Source of the DNA: an uncultured Oscillospiraceae bacterium
GTDB taxonomy: Bacteria; Bacillota; Clostridia; Oscillospirales; Oscillospiraceae
Assembly (NCBI GenBank): GCA_947628805.1
Contig: CANRBG010000001.1
Location: 25,655 to 89,654 of the forward strand
DNA: 64,000 nt
Direction: 5' to 3'
Under the pieces are notes generated by a model. It was not told where the DNA came from. It searched no databases and was given only the letters and a program-made list of their open reading frames with translations. Both the position numbers and the translations under genes were made by a program. Below, in pieces: positions 1-13,911 of this stretch. Each line of letters starts with the position of its first letter. Position 1 is the first letter of the stretch.

Positions 1-96
1 GGATACTACACCGTTGGCGTGTACGACGCCGACGAGGCGGACCGCTGGGCCGGGATCGTGGCCCTGGCGGACGAGACGATCGAGCGTTGGCAGTGA
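1..96 (+). CDS. C-terminal fragment of a HAD-superfamily hydrolase (truncated by window edge)
   Basis: Frame 1 reads GYYTVGVYDADEADRWAGIVALADETIERWQ*, resembling the C-terminus of HAD phosphatases; abuts the thiN-like gene. Confidence 0.5.
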   Translation, partial: GYYTVGVYDADEADRWAGIVALADETIERWQ

Positions 97-130
97 CCGG
101 CAGACTTTACGGAAAGGCGGCGGTTAGGAT

Positions 131-775
131 ATGGCCCGGTGCGTGATCATCGGCGGCGCGGCGATAAAGGATTATGAGCGGATTCGGCAGACGCTGCGGG
201 CGGGAGACTTTTTCATCTTCTGCGACAGCGGTCTGTGCCATCTGGAAAAGCTGGGGGTCCGGCCCGATCTGGTGGTGGGGGATTTTGACTCCCACGCCGA
301 TCCCCATCTGCCGGTGGAGACCATCGTCCTGCCCAGCGTAAAGGACGATACCGATACGGTGTACGCCGCCCGGGAGGCCCTGAAGCGGGGATTTGACGAG
401 TTTCTGCTGCTGGGGGTCATCGGCGGGCGGCTGGATCACACCCTGGGGAATCTGGCCATCCTGCTGATGCTGGACGCCCGGGGAAAGCGGTGCGCGGCGA
501 TGGACGACTACAGCCGGGTGGAGGTGGTGTCCCGGGAGCCGGCCCGGGTGCGGCACGGCGAATACCCCTACTTCTCCCTTTTGAACATCACCGGCACGGC
601 AAAGGGCGTCACGGTCCGAAACGCCAAATACCCTTTGGCGGACGCGGAGATCACCTGCGAGTATCCCTACGGCGTGAGCAACGAGCCCCTGCCGGGAAAG
701 ACGGCGGAGATCACGGTCCGGGAGGGGAAGCTGCTGCTGGTCAAGGTGTTCCGGGACCTGGCCGCCGGCGAATGA
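131..775 (+). CDS. thiN: Thiamine diphosphokinase
   Basis: VVGDFDSH, DDTDT and GVIGGRLDHTLGN motifs typical of thiamine pyrophosphokinase. Confidence 0.88.
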   Translation: MARCVIIGGAAIKDYERIRQTLRAGDFFIFCDSGLCHLEKLGVRPDLVVGDFDSHADPHLPVETIVLPSVKDDTDTVYAAREALKRGFDEFLLLGVIGGRLDHTLGNLAILLMLDARGKRCAAMDDYSRVEVVSREPARVRHGEYPYFSLLNITGTAKGVTVRNAKYPLADAEITCEYPYGVSNEPLPGKTAEITVREGKLLLVKVFRDLAAGE

Positions 776-800
776 TACGGGTGCAAGGAGGTATGGGCTT

Positions 801-1709
801 ATGCGGCAAGTGGATCTGAGCGCGTTTATCGAGACGGTGCGGCGGAAAGACCTGGCGGTGCGGGGCATGCGGGTGTTCCGGGACGGCCAGCTGGCCGCCA
901 GCTATCAGCCAGGCCCGGAGCGGCGGCAGAACCAGTACTCAGGTACCAAGAGCTTTACCGCCACCGCCGTGGGCTTTGCCGTGCAGGAGGGGATGTTCTC
1001 CCTGGACGACCGGGTGCTGGACCACTTCCGGGCCGACGGGCCCGAGGCGCCGTCGGAAAATCTGCAAAAAATGACCTTGCGCCATCTGCTCACCATGTCC
1101 ATGGGGGTAGAGCAGCCGCTGCTGATGGGCGATATGCGGCCCAGAATGAAGGAGAAGGACTGGGTGAAGTTCGTGCTGCGGGCGCCCGTGGTCCACGAAC
1201 CGGGCAGCCTGTTCCGATATACCAACGCGGGGCCCTATCTGCTGGGCGTGCTGATCCAGCGCCTGTCCGGCATGTCCCTGGCGGCTTATCTCGGTCCACG
1301 CCTTTTCGAGCCTCTGGGGATACGGACGCCGGAGTATGAGCGGGACCCCATGGGCTACGACTTTGGCTCCAGCGGCATGTGCATGACGGTGTCCGAGTTT
1401 GCCAAGCTGGGGCTTTTGTACCTGCAAAAGGGCGTATACAACGGCGTCCGCCTGCTGGACGAGAGCTGGGTAGAGGCAGCCTCCGCGCCCCAGATCGAGA
1501 CGGACGAGGGCGACGGGGAGCTGGGCCGCCACTACGGATACCTGTTCTGGGTCATGCCGGACGGTATGTACCGGGCGGACGGCATGTACGGCCAGTACTG
1601 CGTGATCGTACCGAAAAAGAACGCGGTCATAACGATCAACTCCATGCAGGAGAAAAATACGAAGCAGATCCTGCGGGCCGCCCTGCGCACGGTCCTGCCC
1701 CAGCTGTGA
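801..1709 (+). CDS. Serine hydrolase, beta-lactamase class C/PBP4*-like
   Basis: YSGTKSFTATAVGFAVQEG (SxxK), RYTNAGPYLLG (YxN) motifs. Confidence 0.85.
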   Translation: MRQVDLSAFIETVRRKDLAVRGMRVFRDGQLAASYQPGPERRQNQYSGTKSFTATAVGFAVQEGMFSLDDRVLDHFRADGPEAPSENLQKMTLRHLLTMSMGVEQPLLMGDMRPRMKEKDWVKFVLRAPVVHEPGSLFRYTNAGPYLLGVLIQRLSGMSLAAYLGPRLFEPLGIRTPEYERDPMGYDFGSSGMCMTVSEFAKLGLLYLQKGVYNGVRLLDESWVEAASAPQIETDEGDGELGRHYGYLFWVMPDGMYRADGMYGQYCVIVPKKNAVITINSMQEKNTKQILRAALRTVLPQL

Positions 1710-1737
1710 GGGAAGGGCGCCGCCCCGGCGGTTTTCG

Positions 1738-1766
1738 TTGACAAAGCCGGTCTGATCCTGTACGCT
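1738..1766 (+). promoter_or_regulatory. Putative sigma-A promoter for the GH127 gene
   Basis: TTGACA-N17-TACGCT. Confidence 0.5.
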
Positions 1767-1797
1767 GAGCACAGAAATATAACGGGGAGGTAACGCC

Positions 1798-3738
1798 ATG
1801 CGCGCACGTCCAGAGCCCATCGGATTGAAAGATATATCCATCCACGACGCCTTCTGGGACCGCTATACCCGCCTTGTGCCGGAGAAGATGCTGCCCTATC
1901 AGTGGCAGGCATTGAACGACCTGGTGCCGGACGCGGAACCCAGCCACTGCATCGAAAACCTGCGCATCGCCGCCGGCGAGGCGGCCGGCCATTTCCACGG
2001 TTTCGTGTTCCAGGACACGGACATCGCCAAGTGGCTGGAGGCGGCGGCCTATACCCTGGCCTGGCGGCCTGACCCGGCGCTGGAGGCTCTGGCCGACCAG
2101 GCCATTGCGCTCATCGGCCGGGCCCAGGAGCCGGACGGCTATCTGGACAGCTATTTCACCATCGAGGCCCCGAACAGCAGGTTCCGCAACCTGCGCTACG
2201 GCCACGAGCTCTATACCGCCGGCCATATGATCGAGGCGGCGGTGGCCTATTACCAGGTCACGGGCAAGCGGCGCTTTTTGGACATCATGTGCCGCACGGC
2301 GGATCTGATCTGCCGGGTCTTCCGCACGGAGGAATTCCGCTCCGCCTACCCGGGCCACGAGGAGATCGAGCTGGCTTTGATCCGGCTGTACGCCGTTACC
2401 GGCAAACGGGACTATCTGGATATGGCCCGTGAATTTGTGGACCGCCGGGGCGCCGACCCGGATTACTTTGCCCATGAGGCGGCCCACCCCGACTGGATCC
2501 CTTTCTTCGGCCAGACCCGGGACGAGCGGGTGGACACGAAATACCACCAGTGCCACATGCCGGTGCGGGAGCAGACCGCCGCCGAGGGCCACGCGGTGCG
2601 GGCGGTGTATCTGCTGACCGCCATGGCGGATCTGGCATGGGAATACCAGGACCAGACCCTGGACGATGCCTGCCGGCGGCTTTATGAGAACATCACCCAG
2701 CGGCGGATGTACGTGACCGGTGGCATCGGTTCGTCGGGCGTCATGGAGCGGTTCACCGCGGACTTCGATCTGCCCAACGACGCCGCCTATGCCGAGAGCT
2801 GCGCCTCCATCGGCCTGGCTATGTTCTGCCGACGGATGGTCCAGAACACCCGGGACGGCCGCTACGCCGACACCATGGAGCGGGCCCTGATGAACACCGT
2901 CACCGCCGGGGTGGCCCTGACCGGGGACGCTTTTTTCTACGTCAACCCCCTGTCCGTCTGGCCGGACAACTGCCTGGAGGACACCTCCATGGCCCATGTC
3001 AAGCCCGTGCGGCAAAAGTGGTTTGGCTGCGCCTGCTGCCCGCCCAATATCGCCCGCACTTTCGCCTCTCTGGGCCAGTACGCCGCGCTGACCGCCCCGG
3101 AGGGGATATGGCTGAACCTGTTTTTCACCGGCCGGCTCACCGCCGTTCTGGGCGGCCAGCCGGTGGAGATCGAATGCCAGACCGCCTTCCCCTTCGATGG
3201 GTCGGTCACGCTCCGCGTCCACGCCGCCGCGCCGGCCAATGGGGCGATCGCCCTGCGGCTGCCCGCCTACGCCAAGGACCCGGCGGTCCTGCGAAACGGC
3301 GCGGCCGCCGCCCCCCGTCTGGAGAAGGGCTACCTCTATCTGGACGGCCCCTGGCAGGACGACACGGTCCAATACGGCTTTTCCATGCCGGCCCGCTTCG
3401 TCTGGGCCGATCCCCGGCTCCGGGCGGACACGGGCCGGGCCGCCGTGATGAAGGGCCCGCTGGTCTACTGCCTGGAGGAGATCGACAACGGAGACGATCT
3501 GGCGGCCCTGTCCGTGGATACGTCCGCCGGGCTCGTCGAGAGCTATGATCCCGCTCTGCTGGGGGGCACGGCGGTGATCCGGGCCAAAGGCAAACGGCTC
3601 GCCGCAGCGGCGGACGGGGCCCTCTATCGGGACGCGCCCCCCGCCGAGACGCCGGCGGAGCTGACATTCGTTCCCTACTGCTTCTGGGGCAATCGAGGCC
3701 CCGGAGAGATGCAGGTCTGGACCAGGACCTGCTCCTGA
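1798..3738 (+). CDS. GH127 beta-L-arabinofuranosidase-like protein
   Basis: DAFWDRYTRLVPEKMLPYQWQALND N-terminus, GHELYTAGHMIEAAVAYYQ, CACCPPNIARTFASLGQY Cys-rich zinc site. Confidence 0.92.
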   Translation: MRARPEPIGLKDISIHDAFWDRYTRLVPEKMLPYQWQALNDLVPDAEPSHCIENLRIAAGEAAGHFHGFVFQDTDIAKWLEAAAYTLAWRPDPALEALADQAIALIGRAQEPDGYLDSYFTIEAPNSRFRNLRYGHELYTAGHMIEAAVAYYQVTGKRRFLDIMCRTADLICRVFRTEEFRSAYPGHEEIELALIRLYAVTGKRDYLDMAREFVDRRGADPDYFAHEAAHPDWIPFFGQTRDERVDTKYHQCHMPVREQTAAEGHAVRAVYLLTAMADLAWEYQDQTLDDACRRLYENITQRRMYVTGGIGSSGVMERFTADFDLPNDAAYAESCASIGLAMFCRRMVQNTRDGRYADTMERALMNTVTAGVALTGDAFFYVNPLSVWPDNCLEDTSMAHVKPVRQKWFGCACCPPNIARTFASLGQYAALTAPEGIWLNLFFTGRLTAVLGGQPVEIECQTAFPFDGSVTLRVHAAAPANGAIALRLPAYAKDPAVLRNGAAAAPRLEKGYLYLDGPWQDDTVQYGFSMPARFVWADPRLRADTGRAAVMKGPLVYCLEEIDNGDDLAALSVDTSAGLVESYDPALLGGTAVIRAKGKRLAAAADGALYRDAPPAETPAELTFVPYCFWGNRGPGEMQVWTRTCS

Positions 3739-3745
3739 GGCCGGT

Positions 3746-3774
3746 TTGACAACGGTCTGAAACGGGGATATAAT
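3746..3774 (+). promoter_or_regulatory. Perfect consensus promoter for the DUF624 gene
   Basis: TTGACA (3746-3751), 17-nt spacer, TATAAT (3769-3774). Confidence 0.75.
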
Positions 3775-3832
3775 GCGGATATAAGCGCATTTAACGCGTG
3801 AAAGAGCATGATCAAACGAAAAGAGACGAGCC

Positions 3833-4507
3833 ATGAAGAGACTTTTTGATCTGGACAACCCCGTCATGCGGGCCTTGGGCAAGCTGTACGATCTGATGAT
3901 CGCCAACGTCTTGTTTCTGGTGTGTTCTCTGCCGGTGCTGACCTTCGGAGCGTCCCTGGCCGCCATGACGAAGGTGACCCAGGATATCGTGCGCGAGACC
4001 GGCTCCGGGACGGCCAGGACGTTTTTCCGCGCCTTTCGGTCCAACTTCCGGCAGGCCACCGTCCTGTGGCTGATCCTGGCGGCGTTTTTTGTCTGTACAG
4101 TCTGCAATCTTGTGCTCATCGACACCTATCTCACCGGTACGGCCGCCCAGGTGATGCGAGTGGCGCTGATCATGTTCGCGGTGGTCGTGGTAGCGGTTGC
4201 CTGCTACATGTTCCCGCTTCTGGTCCGCTATGAGAACACCCTGCTTGCCCACTGCCGCAACGCGCTCATACTGACCGGCGCGAAGCTGCCCCGGACCGTG
4301 TGTCTGGTGGTCCTGACGCTGCTGCCCGCCGCGCTGGCCTACTACTCCCTGGCGTCGTTTTTGCGGATATCGCTGCTGTTTTCCGTGATCGGCTTTGCCG
4401 GACTGAATTACCTGTGCAGCCTGCTGCTCCGGCCCGTCATGGCCCAGTTGGAGAAAGACCAGACCCCGGCGGCGGAGGAAAAAGAGGACGCGGAGACGCC
4501 GGCATAA
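3833..4507 (+). CDS. DUF624 (YesL-like) membrane protein
   Basis: LFDLDNPVMRALGKLYDLMIANVLFLVCSLPVLTFGASLAAM is characteristic of YesL/DUF624; glycoside-utilisation context. Confidence 0.88.
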   Translation: MKRLFDLDNPVMRALGKLYDLMIANVLFLVCSLPVLTFGASLAAMTKVTQDIVRETGSGTARTFFRAFRSNFRQATVLWLILAAFFVCTVCNLVLIDTYLTGTAAQVMRVALIMFAVVVVAVACYMFPLLVRYENTLLAHCRNALILTGAKLPRTVCLVVLTLLPAALAYYSLASFLRISLLFSVIGFAGLNYLCSLLLRPVMAQLEKDQTPAAEEKEDAETPA

Positions 4508-4528
4508 GCGCCGTACGACCATGCAAAC

Positions 4529-4563
4529 AAGGCCCGGAATGCGCTCAGCGCATTCCGGGCCTT
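4529..4563. terminator. Bidirectional intrinsic terminator between convergent genes
   Basis: AAGGCCCGGAATGCGCT c AGCGCATTCCGGGCCTT near-perfect hairpin. Confidence 0.85.
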
Positions 4564-4591
4564 TGCCGGTTTTTTCTGTTTTTATAACAGT

Positions 4592-7556
<2,965 letters not shown>

Positions 7557-7560
<4 letters not shown>

Positions 7561-8426
7561 CCTTTGACCGCGCCGGCCGTCATGCCTTCCACGATGAACC
7601 GCTGGGCGAACAGGTAGATCAGCAGCAGCGGCAGTATCGCGAAGCAGGAACCGGTGATCATCAGGTCGTAGTTGTTGCCGTAGGGGGACCAGAGGGTGTT
7701 CAGACCGATGGGGACGGTGTACTTGTTGGCGTCAGAGATCACCAGCATCGGCCACAGCAGGGCGTTCCACGCGCCCATGCCGGTCAGCACCGCCATGGAG
7801 GCGTAGGCCGGCTTCATGATGGGCATCACGATGCGGAAGAAGATGCCGTACTCCGTGCAGCCGTCCAGACGGGCCGTCTCCAGCAGGTCTTTGGGCACGT
7901 TGGTCAAAAACTGCCGGAAGAAGAACACCGCGCTCATGTTGACCAAAAACGGCAGCATGACGCCCGCGTAGGTGTTGCGCAGGCCCATGGCGTTGATCTG
8001 GGTGTACATGGGGAGCATCAGGATCTCCAGGGGCACCATCATGACCAGCAGCACGCACATGAACAGGGCGTTTTTGCCCTTGAAGTCGTACTTGGCGAAG
8101 CCGTAGGCCACCATGGACGACAGCAGCAGCGTCAGACCACCCTGGACCAGAACGATCATCAGGCTGTTGCGGTACCAGATGAAGTAGTTGTGTGGATTGT
8201 ACTCGCCGTTGGACATGATGCCGGTGAACAGATAGCGCCAGGCCTTGACGTGCAGCAGTTCAAAGGTGGGATTCAGGTTCAGGCCGCTGACGAACAGCTC
8301 CGCGCCGCCCTTGAAGGTACCCAGCAGCAGCGCGTACAGCGGGATCAGAAACAGGACGCACAAAATGGCGAAGAATATCGTGAGCAGCGCGGTCCCTACG
8401 GGACGGCTTCCAACTTTCTCGTTCAT
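7557..8426 (-). CDS. Carbohydrate ABC transporter permease (MalG/AraQ type)
   Basis: Six-TM permease with LLETARLDGCTEYGIFFRIVMPIMKPAYA (EAA loop). Confidence 0.92.
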
Positions 8427-8427
8427 G

Positions 8428-9624
8428 TCAGTCCTCCTTCTTCCTGCCGATCGTGCCGGTGACCCACAGCTGCAGCACGGTGACGATCATGGCGCCGACC
8501 AGCAGCACCAGGCCCACCGCGGAGGCGAAGCCGAGGCGGTCCACCTGCTCGAAGCCGTAGCGGTACAGGTAACCGACGATGGTGAGGCCGTAGTTCTTCG
8601 GGGAGTTGTTGCCGCCGAAGATCATGTAGCTCTCGGTGAACATCGACAGGCCCGCGTAGATGGAGATGGTCAGCACGTAGATGGTGGTGGGCTTCAGCAG
8701 CGGCAGACTGATCTTGGTGAACTTCTGCCAGTTGGTGCAGCCGTCCAGCGTGGCCGCCTCATAAAGCTCCGTGGGGATGGACTTCAGGCCGGCCATGTAA
8801 TAGAGCATATTCATGCCCGTCCACCGCCAGAAACACAGCAGCACCATGGCGAACATGGACCCGCTGGCGGTCTTCAGCCAGGCGATGGGCTCCAGGCCGA
8901 ACAGACCCCGCAGCTGGTTCATCATGGCGCCGTCCAGCTCGGAGAACATCATCCGGAAGATGATACCGGCCACCACGACGGAGCACAGCACCGGCATGAA
9001 GGCGATGGTCTTGAAAAGTCCGCCCGTCTTTGCCATCTTGGACTCGGTCAGGTATGCCAGCAGCATGGGCACCGGGACCAGGATCGCGCAGGTCAGGACC
9101 ATGTATATCACGGAGTTTTTCACGGCGGTGTGGAAGTTTTTGTTGGCGAACAGGTTTTTATAGTTTTCAACGCCGATAAACTTGCTCCCCGCGCCGGTGA
9201 CCTCCTGGAAGCTCATCTTGATGGTGGTGAGCAGCGGGTATGTAAAGAACAGAAGGAACGTGATGATAAAGGGCGCGATGAACACGAACGGGGCGATCTT
9301 CTGGTTATACAAAAGCTCCCGGTTCATGGCCACATATCCCACGATCATCGCTATACCAAGCAGCATGACCCACAGCCGCCTGCGGACGATCATGAACCAC
9401 AGGTTCTGGAGGGCCGAATAGCTCTGCCCCTCCTCCAGCGCGCCAAAGAAATAGTCGCCAAGGTCGCCGTGCTGATCGTAAGCGGCGTCGAAGCGGACGG
9501 CCTTACCCTGGAGGGAGAACAGAGCGACAATGCCTACGATGAACACGATAATGCCCAGGATCAAAAGTAAGGTTGCCCGATGGCCTTCCTTCTTTTTGAT
9601 CGTTGCGATCGATTGATCTTGCAT
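8428..9624 (-). CDS. Carbohydrate ABC transporter permease (MalF/AraP type)
   Basis: LYEAATLDGCTNWQKFTKISLPLLKPT (EAA loop), FVFIAPFIITFLLFFTYPL. Confidence 0.92.
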   Translation of the reverse strand: MQDQSIATIKKKEGHRATLLLILGIIVFIVGIVALFSLQGKAVRFDAAYDQHGDLGDYFFGALEEGQSYSALQNLWFMIVRRRLWVMLLGIAMIVGYVAMNRELLYNQKIAPFVFIAPFIITFLLFFTYPLLTTIKMSFQEVTGAGSKFIGVENYKNLFANKNFHTAVKNSVIYMVLTCAILVPVPMLLAYLTESKMAKTGGLFKTIAFMPVLCSVVVAGIIFRMMFSELDGAMMNQLRGLFGLEPIAWLKTASGSMFAMVLLCFWRWTGMNMLYYMAGLKSIPTELYEAATLDGCTNWQKFTKISLPLLKPTTIYVLTISIYAGLSMFTESYMIFGGNNSPKNYGLTIVGYLYRYGFEQVDRLGFASAVGLVLLVGAMIVTVLQLWVTGTIGRKKED

Positions 9625-9765
9625 TGTTTCTTCCCCTTTCCGCGCGCATCGCTCGCGATGCGCAGATTCTCGCGCGGCGTCCGTCCCGGGCAGAGGCGAA
9701 AGACGCGCTATATAAAGCGCATGGGAGCGCTAAGGCTCCCATGCATGCAAGGGTGTCTTCAGAGA

Positions 9766-11061
9766 TCAGAACAGATCGCTGTCAATAGCGTCCTGCGCAT
9801 CCTCCAGAGCCGTCGCGGTGTCGACGCCGTCAACATAGACCTCGTTCCACAGAGTGGTGCCAAGGTAGTTGTTGATGGTGGGGCTGATGCTGGTGGACTG
9901 GATGTAGCCGATCTCGTCCTTCATGGGCAGCAGCGCGTCGATGGGATAGCCGATGAAGTACTGGTTGAACTTGTTGTCGTCGGTCTTCATGATGGAGTCG
10001 TCGTCCCAAATGGAGGTGTTGCAGGGGTCGAAGCCCAGGACCTCCCAGATCTGCGCCTCGCCCTCGGGAGCGATCTTGGCGTAGACCAGGAACTCGGCGG
10101 CCAGATCGGGGTCAGTGCCGTTGGCATACACCACGGTGCCGGTACCGCCCTGGCCGATGGAGCGCATCTGGCCCTCCTCGAACACGGGAGCGGGAGCGAC
10201 CACGTAGCGATCCTTGCAGGACTCGCCGATCTCATCGGTGAAGCGGCTCATGAACCAGAAGGGCATGATCACGCTGGCGATCTTGTTGTTGGCGATGTAG
10301 GCCTTGCCCTCCTCGGTGTCGGGCTGGCCGCCGGGGCAGGTCTCGCAGATACCGGCCTCCAGCCAGGACTTCTGGGTATCGATGACCTTGGCCACCTCTT
10401 CGGTGTTGATCAGGGCCTCGGTGCCGGTCTCATCCTGCCAGTCGGTGCCCAGCTGGGCGAGCATCAGGGAGGCGACCCACTGGGTGCTGGTCTCCACGGT
10501 GCCCATCCAGGCGTCGGGATCGGCTTCCTTCAGGGCGACGCCCGCGTTGTACCAGTCGTCCCAAGTCTTGATGTCTTCATAGTTGACGCCGGCGGACTCC
10601 AGCAGCTCCTTGTCATAGAAGGAGACCATCGCGCCCACGTGCAGAGGAGCGCCATAGTACTTGCCGTCCTTGGCGTAGATCTCCAGACGGGCCTTGACCA
10701 GGTCGTCCATGTAGGGGCTCAGAGCGTCGGTCAGGTCGACCAGCTTATCGCTGTAAGCCAGCACGTTGGGGAACTGGCCCAGCTCCACGTCGCAGATGTC
10801 GGGCGCGCCTTCGTCGGCCTGCAGAGCGACCTTCAGTTTGTTGTGCATGTCGTCATAGCCCAGAGTGGTCACTTCGATCTCGATCTGACGATCAGGATTC
10901 TCCGCGTTCCAACGCTCGGCGGCCTTTTCAAAGAACTCCTGATGCTGGGCGATGAACGTCCACATCGTGAGCTTGGTCGCTCCGCCGTCATCGGCAAAAG
11001 CCACCGGGGCCAGAGTGAGAACCATGCACAGGACCAAAACCATTGCAAAGACTCTCTTCAT
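9766..11061 (-). CDS. Extracellular carbohydrate-binding protein of ABC transporter
   Basis: Signal peptide MKRVFAMVLVLCMVLTLAPVAFA-DD; family 1 SBP architecture (ALQADEGAPDICDVELGQFPNVLAYSDKLVDLTD). Confidence 0.9.
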   Translation of the reverse strand: MKRVFAMVLVLCMVLTLAPVAFADDGGATKLTMWTFIAQHQEFFEKAAERWNAENPDRQIEIEVTTLGYDDMHNKLKVALQADEGAPDICDVELGQFPNVLAYSDKLVDLTDALSPYMDDLVKARLEIYAKDGKYYGAPLHVGAMVSFYDKELLESAGVNYEDIKTWDDWYNAGVALKEADPDAWMGTVETSTQWVASLMLAQLGTDWQDETGTEALINTEEVAKVIDTQKSWLEAGICETCPGGQPDTEEGKAYIANNKIASVIMPFWFMSRFTDEIGESCKDRYVVAPAPVFEEGQMRSIGQGGTGTVVYANGTDPDLAAEFLVYAKIAPEGEAQIWEVLGFDPCNTSIWDDDSIMKTDDNKFNQYFIGYPIDALLPMKDEIGYIQSTSISPTINNYLGTTLWNEVYVDGVDTATALEDAQDAIDSDLF

Positions 11062-11234
11062 TTTGGATATACCCTCCTTAAAAATATATTGATGAGCTTT
11101 CTCCGCTCAACAATCCTGTCGAAAAGCCCCCTCTCGAGGGGCGCCAGCCGCGCCGCGTCCCGGCGGAAAGGATTTTCCTATTTATTCCAATTCAATGATA
11201 TGTACTCTTTTTTGGCCCGACCATCATTAATGCA

Positions 11235-11264
11235 AGTATAATACACAAAAACCCTCTTCGTCAA
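11235..11264 (-). promoter_or_regulatory. Putative promoter of the sugar ABC transporter operon
   Basis: Minus strand TTGACG-N18-TATACT, leaving a leader of about 170 nt. Confidence 0.5.
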
Positions 11265-11435
11265 CCCTTTTTGTTTTGCGATTTCCACAAATATTGCATG
11301 AAATCGACCGCCGGTCCTTTCGCCGTCCGGGCGGGGCGTTCTCGCCGGATCCGCTTGCAATCAGGCGGTCCGCATGATAAAATGCGGTTTGAAACGGTAT
11401 TGCTTTTTCAATCATAGCGCCCGGAGGGACGATAT

Positions 11436-12386
11436 ATGACCGACCTGATCTTCAATAAGCCCTGGATACCCCAGCGGGCGGACCCGTATGTGTACCGCCA
11501 CACGGACGGGACGTACTATTTTACCGCATCGGTGCCGGAGTATGACGGCATCCGCCTGCGTCACGCGTCGACCCTGGCGGGCCTGGCCCAGGCCCCGGAG
11601 ACGGAGGTCTGGCACAAGCATGACAGCGGGATCATGTCCATCCACATCTGGGCCCCCGAGCTGCACTATCTGGACGGGAAATGGTACATTTACTATTCCG
11701 GCGGCGACAAGGACGATATCTGGGAGATACGGCCCTACGTGCTGGAGTGTCAGGGCGATGACCCCATGGCCGGGCCATGGGTGGAGCGGGGCAAGCTGAC
11801 CCGCGCTTCGGGGGACGACTTCTCCTTTGAGGCCTTCTCCCTGGACGGCACGGTCTTTGAGGACGCCGGACGGCGGTACTATGTCTGGTCCGAAAAGGTG
11901 GGCGTGGGCAAACAGATCGCCAACCTCTACATCGCCCGAATGAGCTCCCCTACCAGTCTGGAGACGGTCCAGGTGCTGCTGTCCAGCCCTGACTACGACT
12001 GGGAGCGGGTGGGCTTCTGGGTCAACGAGGGCCCGGCGGCCATCCACCACGCCGGCCATATCTACCTGACCTATTCCGCCTCCGAGACGGGTGTGAAGTA
12101 CTGCATGGGTATGCTGACGGCCAGGGAGGGGACGGATCTGCTGGATCCCCTGAACTGGAAGAAGGAGCGCTGGCCTGTGCTGACCAGCGATTTCGGCAGG
12201 GGCATCTACGGCCCCGGCCACAATTCCTTCACCACCGACGAGCAGGGCAATGACATCATGGTATACCACGCCCGGACCGAGGAGAAGATCGTAGGCAACC
12301 CCCTCTATAACCCCAACCGCCACGCCATGCTGATGCGACTGCGCTGGGATGGGGCGGGAAGGCCCGTCTTTTCCTACGACGACTGA
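11436..12386 (+). CDS. GH43 glycosidase (arabinofuranosidase/xylosidase type)
   Basis: [84 protein letters not shown]. Confidence 0.93.
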   Translation: MTDLIFNKPWIPQRADPYVYRHTDGTYYFTASVPEYDGIRLRHASTLAGLAQAPETEVWHKHDSGIMSIHIWAPELHYLDGKWYIYYSGGDKDDIWEIRPYVLECQGDDPMAGPWVERGKLTRASGDDFSFEAFSLDGTVFEDAGRRYYVWSEKVGVGKQIANLYIARMSSPTSLETVQVLLSSPDYDWERVGFWVNEGPAAIHHAGHIYLTYSASETGVKYCMGMLTAREGTDLLDPLNWKKERWPVLTSDFGRGIYGPGHNSFTTDEQGNDIMVYHARTEEKIVGNPLYNPNRHAMLMRLRWDGAGRPVFSYDD

Positions 12387-12405
12387 CCAAAAAGGAGGCA
12401 TCCCT

Positions 12406-13911
12406 ATGGCGACGATCAGGATCGACGAGACGGCCCCCCGGGGCCGGATAGCCCCGGAGATATACGGCCACTTTTCCGAGCATCTGGGCCGGTGCATCTA
12501 TGAGGGCGTTTTTGTAAAGCCGGACAGCGGCATCCCCAACGACAACGGCATGCGCCGGGACGTGGTGGAGGCTCTGCGGGAGATCCGCGTGCCCGTGCTG
12601 CGCTGGCCCGGCGGCTGCTTTGCCGACGAGTACCATTGGCGGGACGGCATCGGCCCCCGGGAAAGCCGCAAAAGGATGGTCAACACCCACTGGGGCGGGG
12701 TGGTGGAGGACAATTCCTTTGGCACCCACGAGTATTTTGAGCTGTGCCGCCAGCTTGGCTGCAAGACCTACGTCAACGGCAACGTGGGCAGCGGCACGGT
12801 CCGGGAGATGAGCGAGTGGGTGGAGTACATGACCTTCGGCGGCGTCTCGCCCCTGGCGGAGCTGCGGGCCCAAAACGGCCATAAGGACCCCTGGCGGCTG
12901 GACTATTTCGGCGTGGGCAACGAAAACTGGGGCTGCGGCGGCAACATGACCCCGGAGTACTATGCCAACCTCTACCGCCGCTACCAGACCTATGTGCGCC
13001 AGTACGACCCCGGCGCTCCCATCGCCAGGATATGCGGCGGGCCCAACGTGGACGACGACAACTGGACCCGGAAGGTGCTGGAGACCTGCTATGCAAGCCC
13101 CCACCCGCCGGAGGACTTCCATGGCTTCATGGACGGGCTCAGCCTGCACTACTACGTCCATCCCGGTGGCTGGGACAACAAGGGCAGCGCGACGGAGTTT
13201 ACCGACGAGGCGTTTTATGCCACCATGGAAAAGGCCCTGTGGATGGAGGACCTTATCAAGCTGCACGGCGGTATCCTGGACCGGTTCGACCCGGACAAGA
13301 GGATCGGCCTGATGGTGGACGAGTGGGGCGCCTGGTACGATGTGGAGCCGGGCACCAATCCGGGCTTTCTCTACCAGCAGAACACTATGCGGGACGCGCT
13401 GGTGGCGGCGGTGACGCTGAACATCTTTAATAACCACTGCGACCGGGTGAAGCTGGCCTGCATCGCCCAGATGGTGAACGTGCTCCAGTCGGTGCTGCTG
13501 ACGGAGGGCCCCCGGATGGTCCGCACCCCCACCTGGTATGTGTTCCATATGTACCGGGATCACCAGGGCGCCCGGCTGTTGGATACCGCGGTGGAGGGCG
13601 CCGGGACCGTGGGCGGCGGTCTGCCCAACATCCAGACGTCCGCCTCTCTGGACCGGGACGGCAAAACCGTTATGGTGACGGCGGCCAACCTGTCCCTGAC
13701 CCGGGCTCAGGACGTGACCTTCCGGCTCAGCCGGTCCTACATCGCCTGCGGAGAGGGGACCATCCTGGCCGGAGACGCCCATGATCACAACACCTTTGAC
13801 GAGCCTGACACGGTGCGGGAGGAGAAGCTGGACGTGATGGGCGTGGGTCCGCTGGTCAATATCCGCCTGCCCGCCTGTTCGGTGGCGGCGGTCCGGTTCA
13901 GGCTGGCGTGA
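12406..13911 (+). CDS. GH51 alpha-L-arabinofuranosidase
   Basis: [74 protein letters not shown]. Start at MATIRIDE (12406). Confidence 0.96.
   Translation: MATIRIDETAPRGRIAPEIYGHFSEHLGRCIYEGVFVKPDSGIPNDNGMRRDVVEALREIRVPVLRWPGGCFADEYHWRDGIGPRESRKRMVNTHWGGVVEDNSFGTHEYFELCRQLGCKTYVNGNVGSGTVREMSEWVEYMTFGGVSPLAELRAQNGHKDPWRLDYFGVGNENWGCGGNMTPEYYANLYRRYQTYVRQYDPGAPIARICGGPNVDDDNWTRKVLETCYASPHPPEDFHGFMDGLSLHYYVHPGGWDNKGSATEFTDEAFYATMEKALWMEDLIKLHGGILDRFDPDKRIGLMVDEWGAWYDVEPGTNPGFLYQQNTMRDALVAAVTLNIFNNHCDRVKLACIAQMVNVLQSVLLTEGPRMVRTPTWYVFHMYRDHQGARLLDTAVEGAGTVGGGLPNIQTSASLDRDGKTVMVTAANLSLTRAQDVTFRLSRSYIACGEGTILAGDAHDHNTFDEPDTVREEKLDVMGVGPLVNIRLPACSVAAVRFRLA

Noticed and set aside
10-130. TPP riboswitch upstream of thiN
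   Set aside because: thiN follows immediately after another gene, with no CUGAGA/ACCUG core motif.
1636-4125. 829-aa minus-strand ORF
   Set aside because: Spans GH127, its intergenic promoter and DUF624; low-complexity composition without domains.
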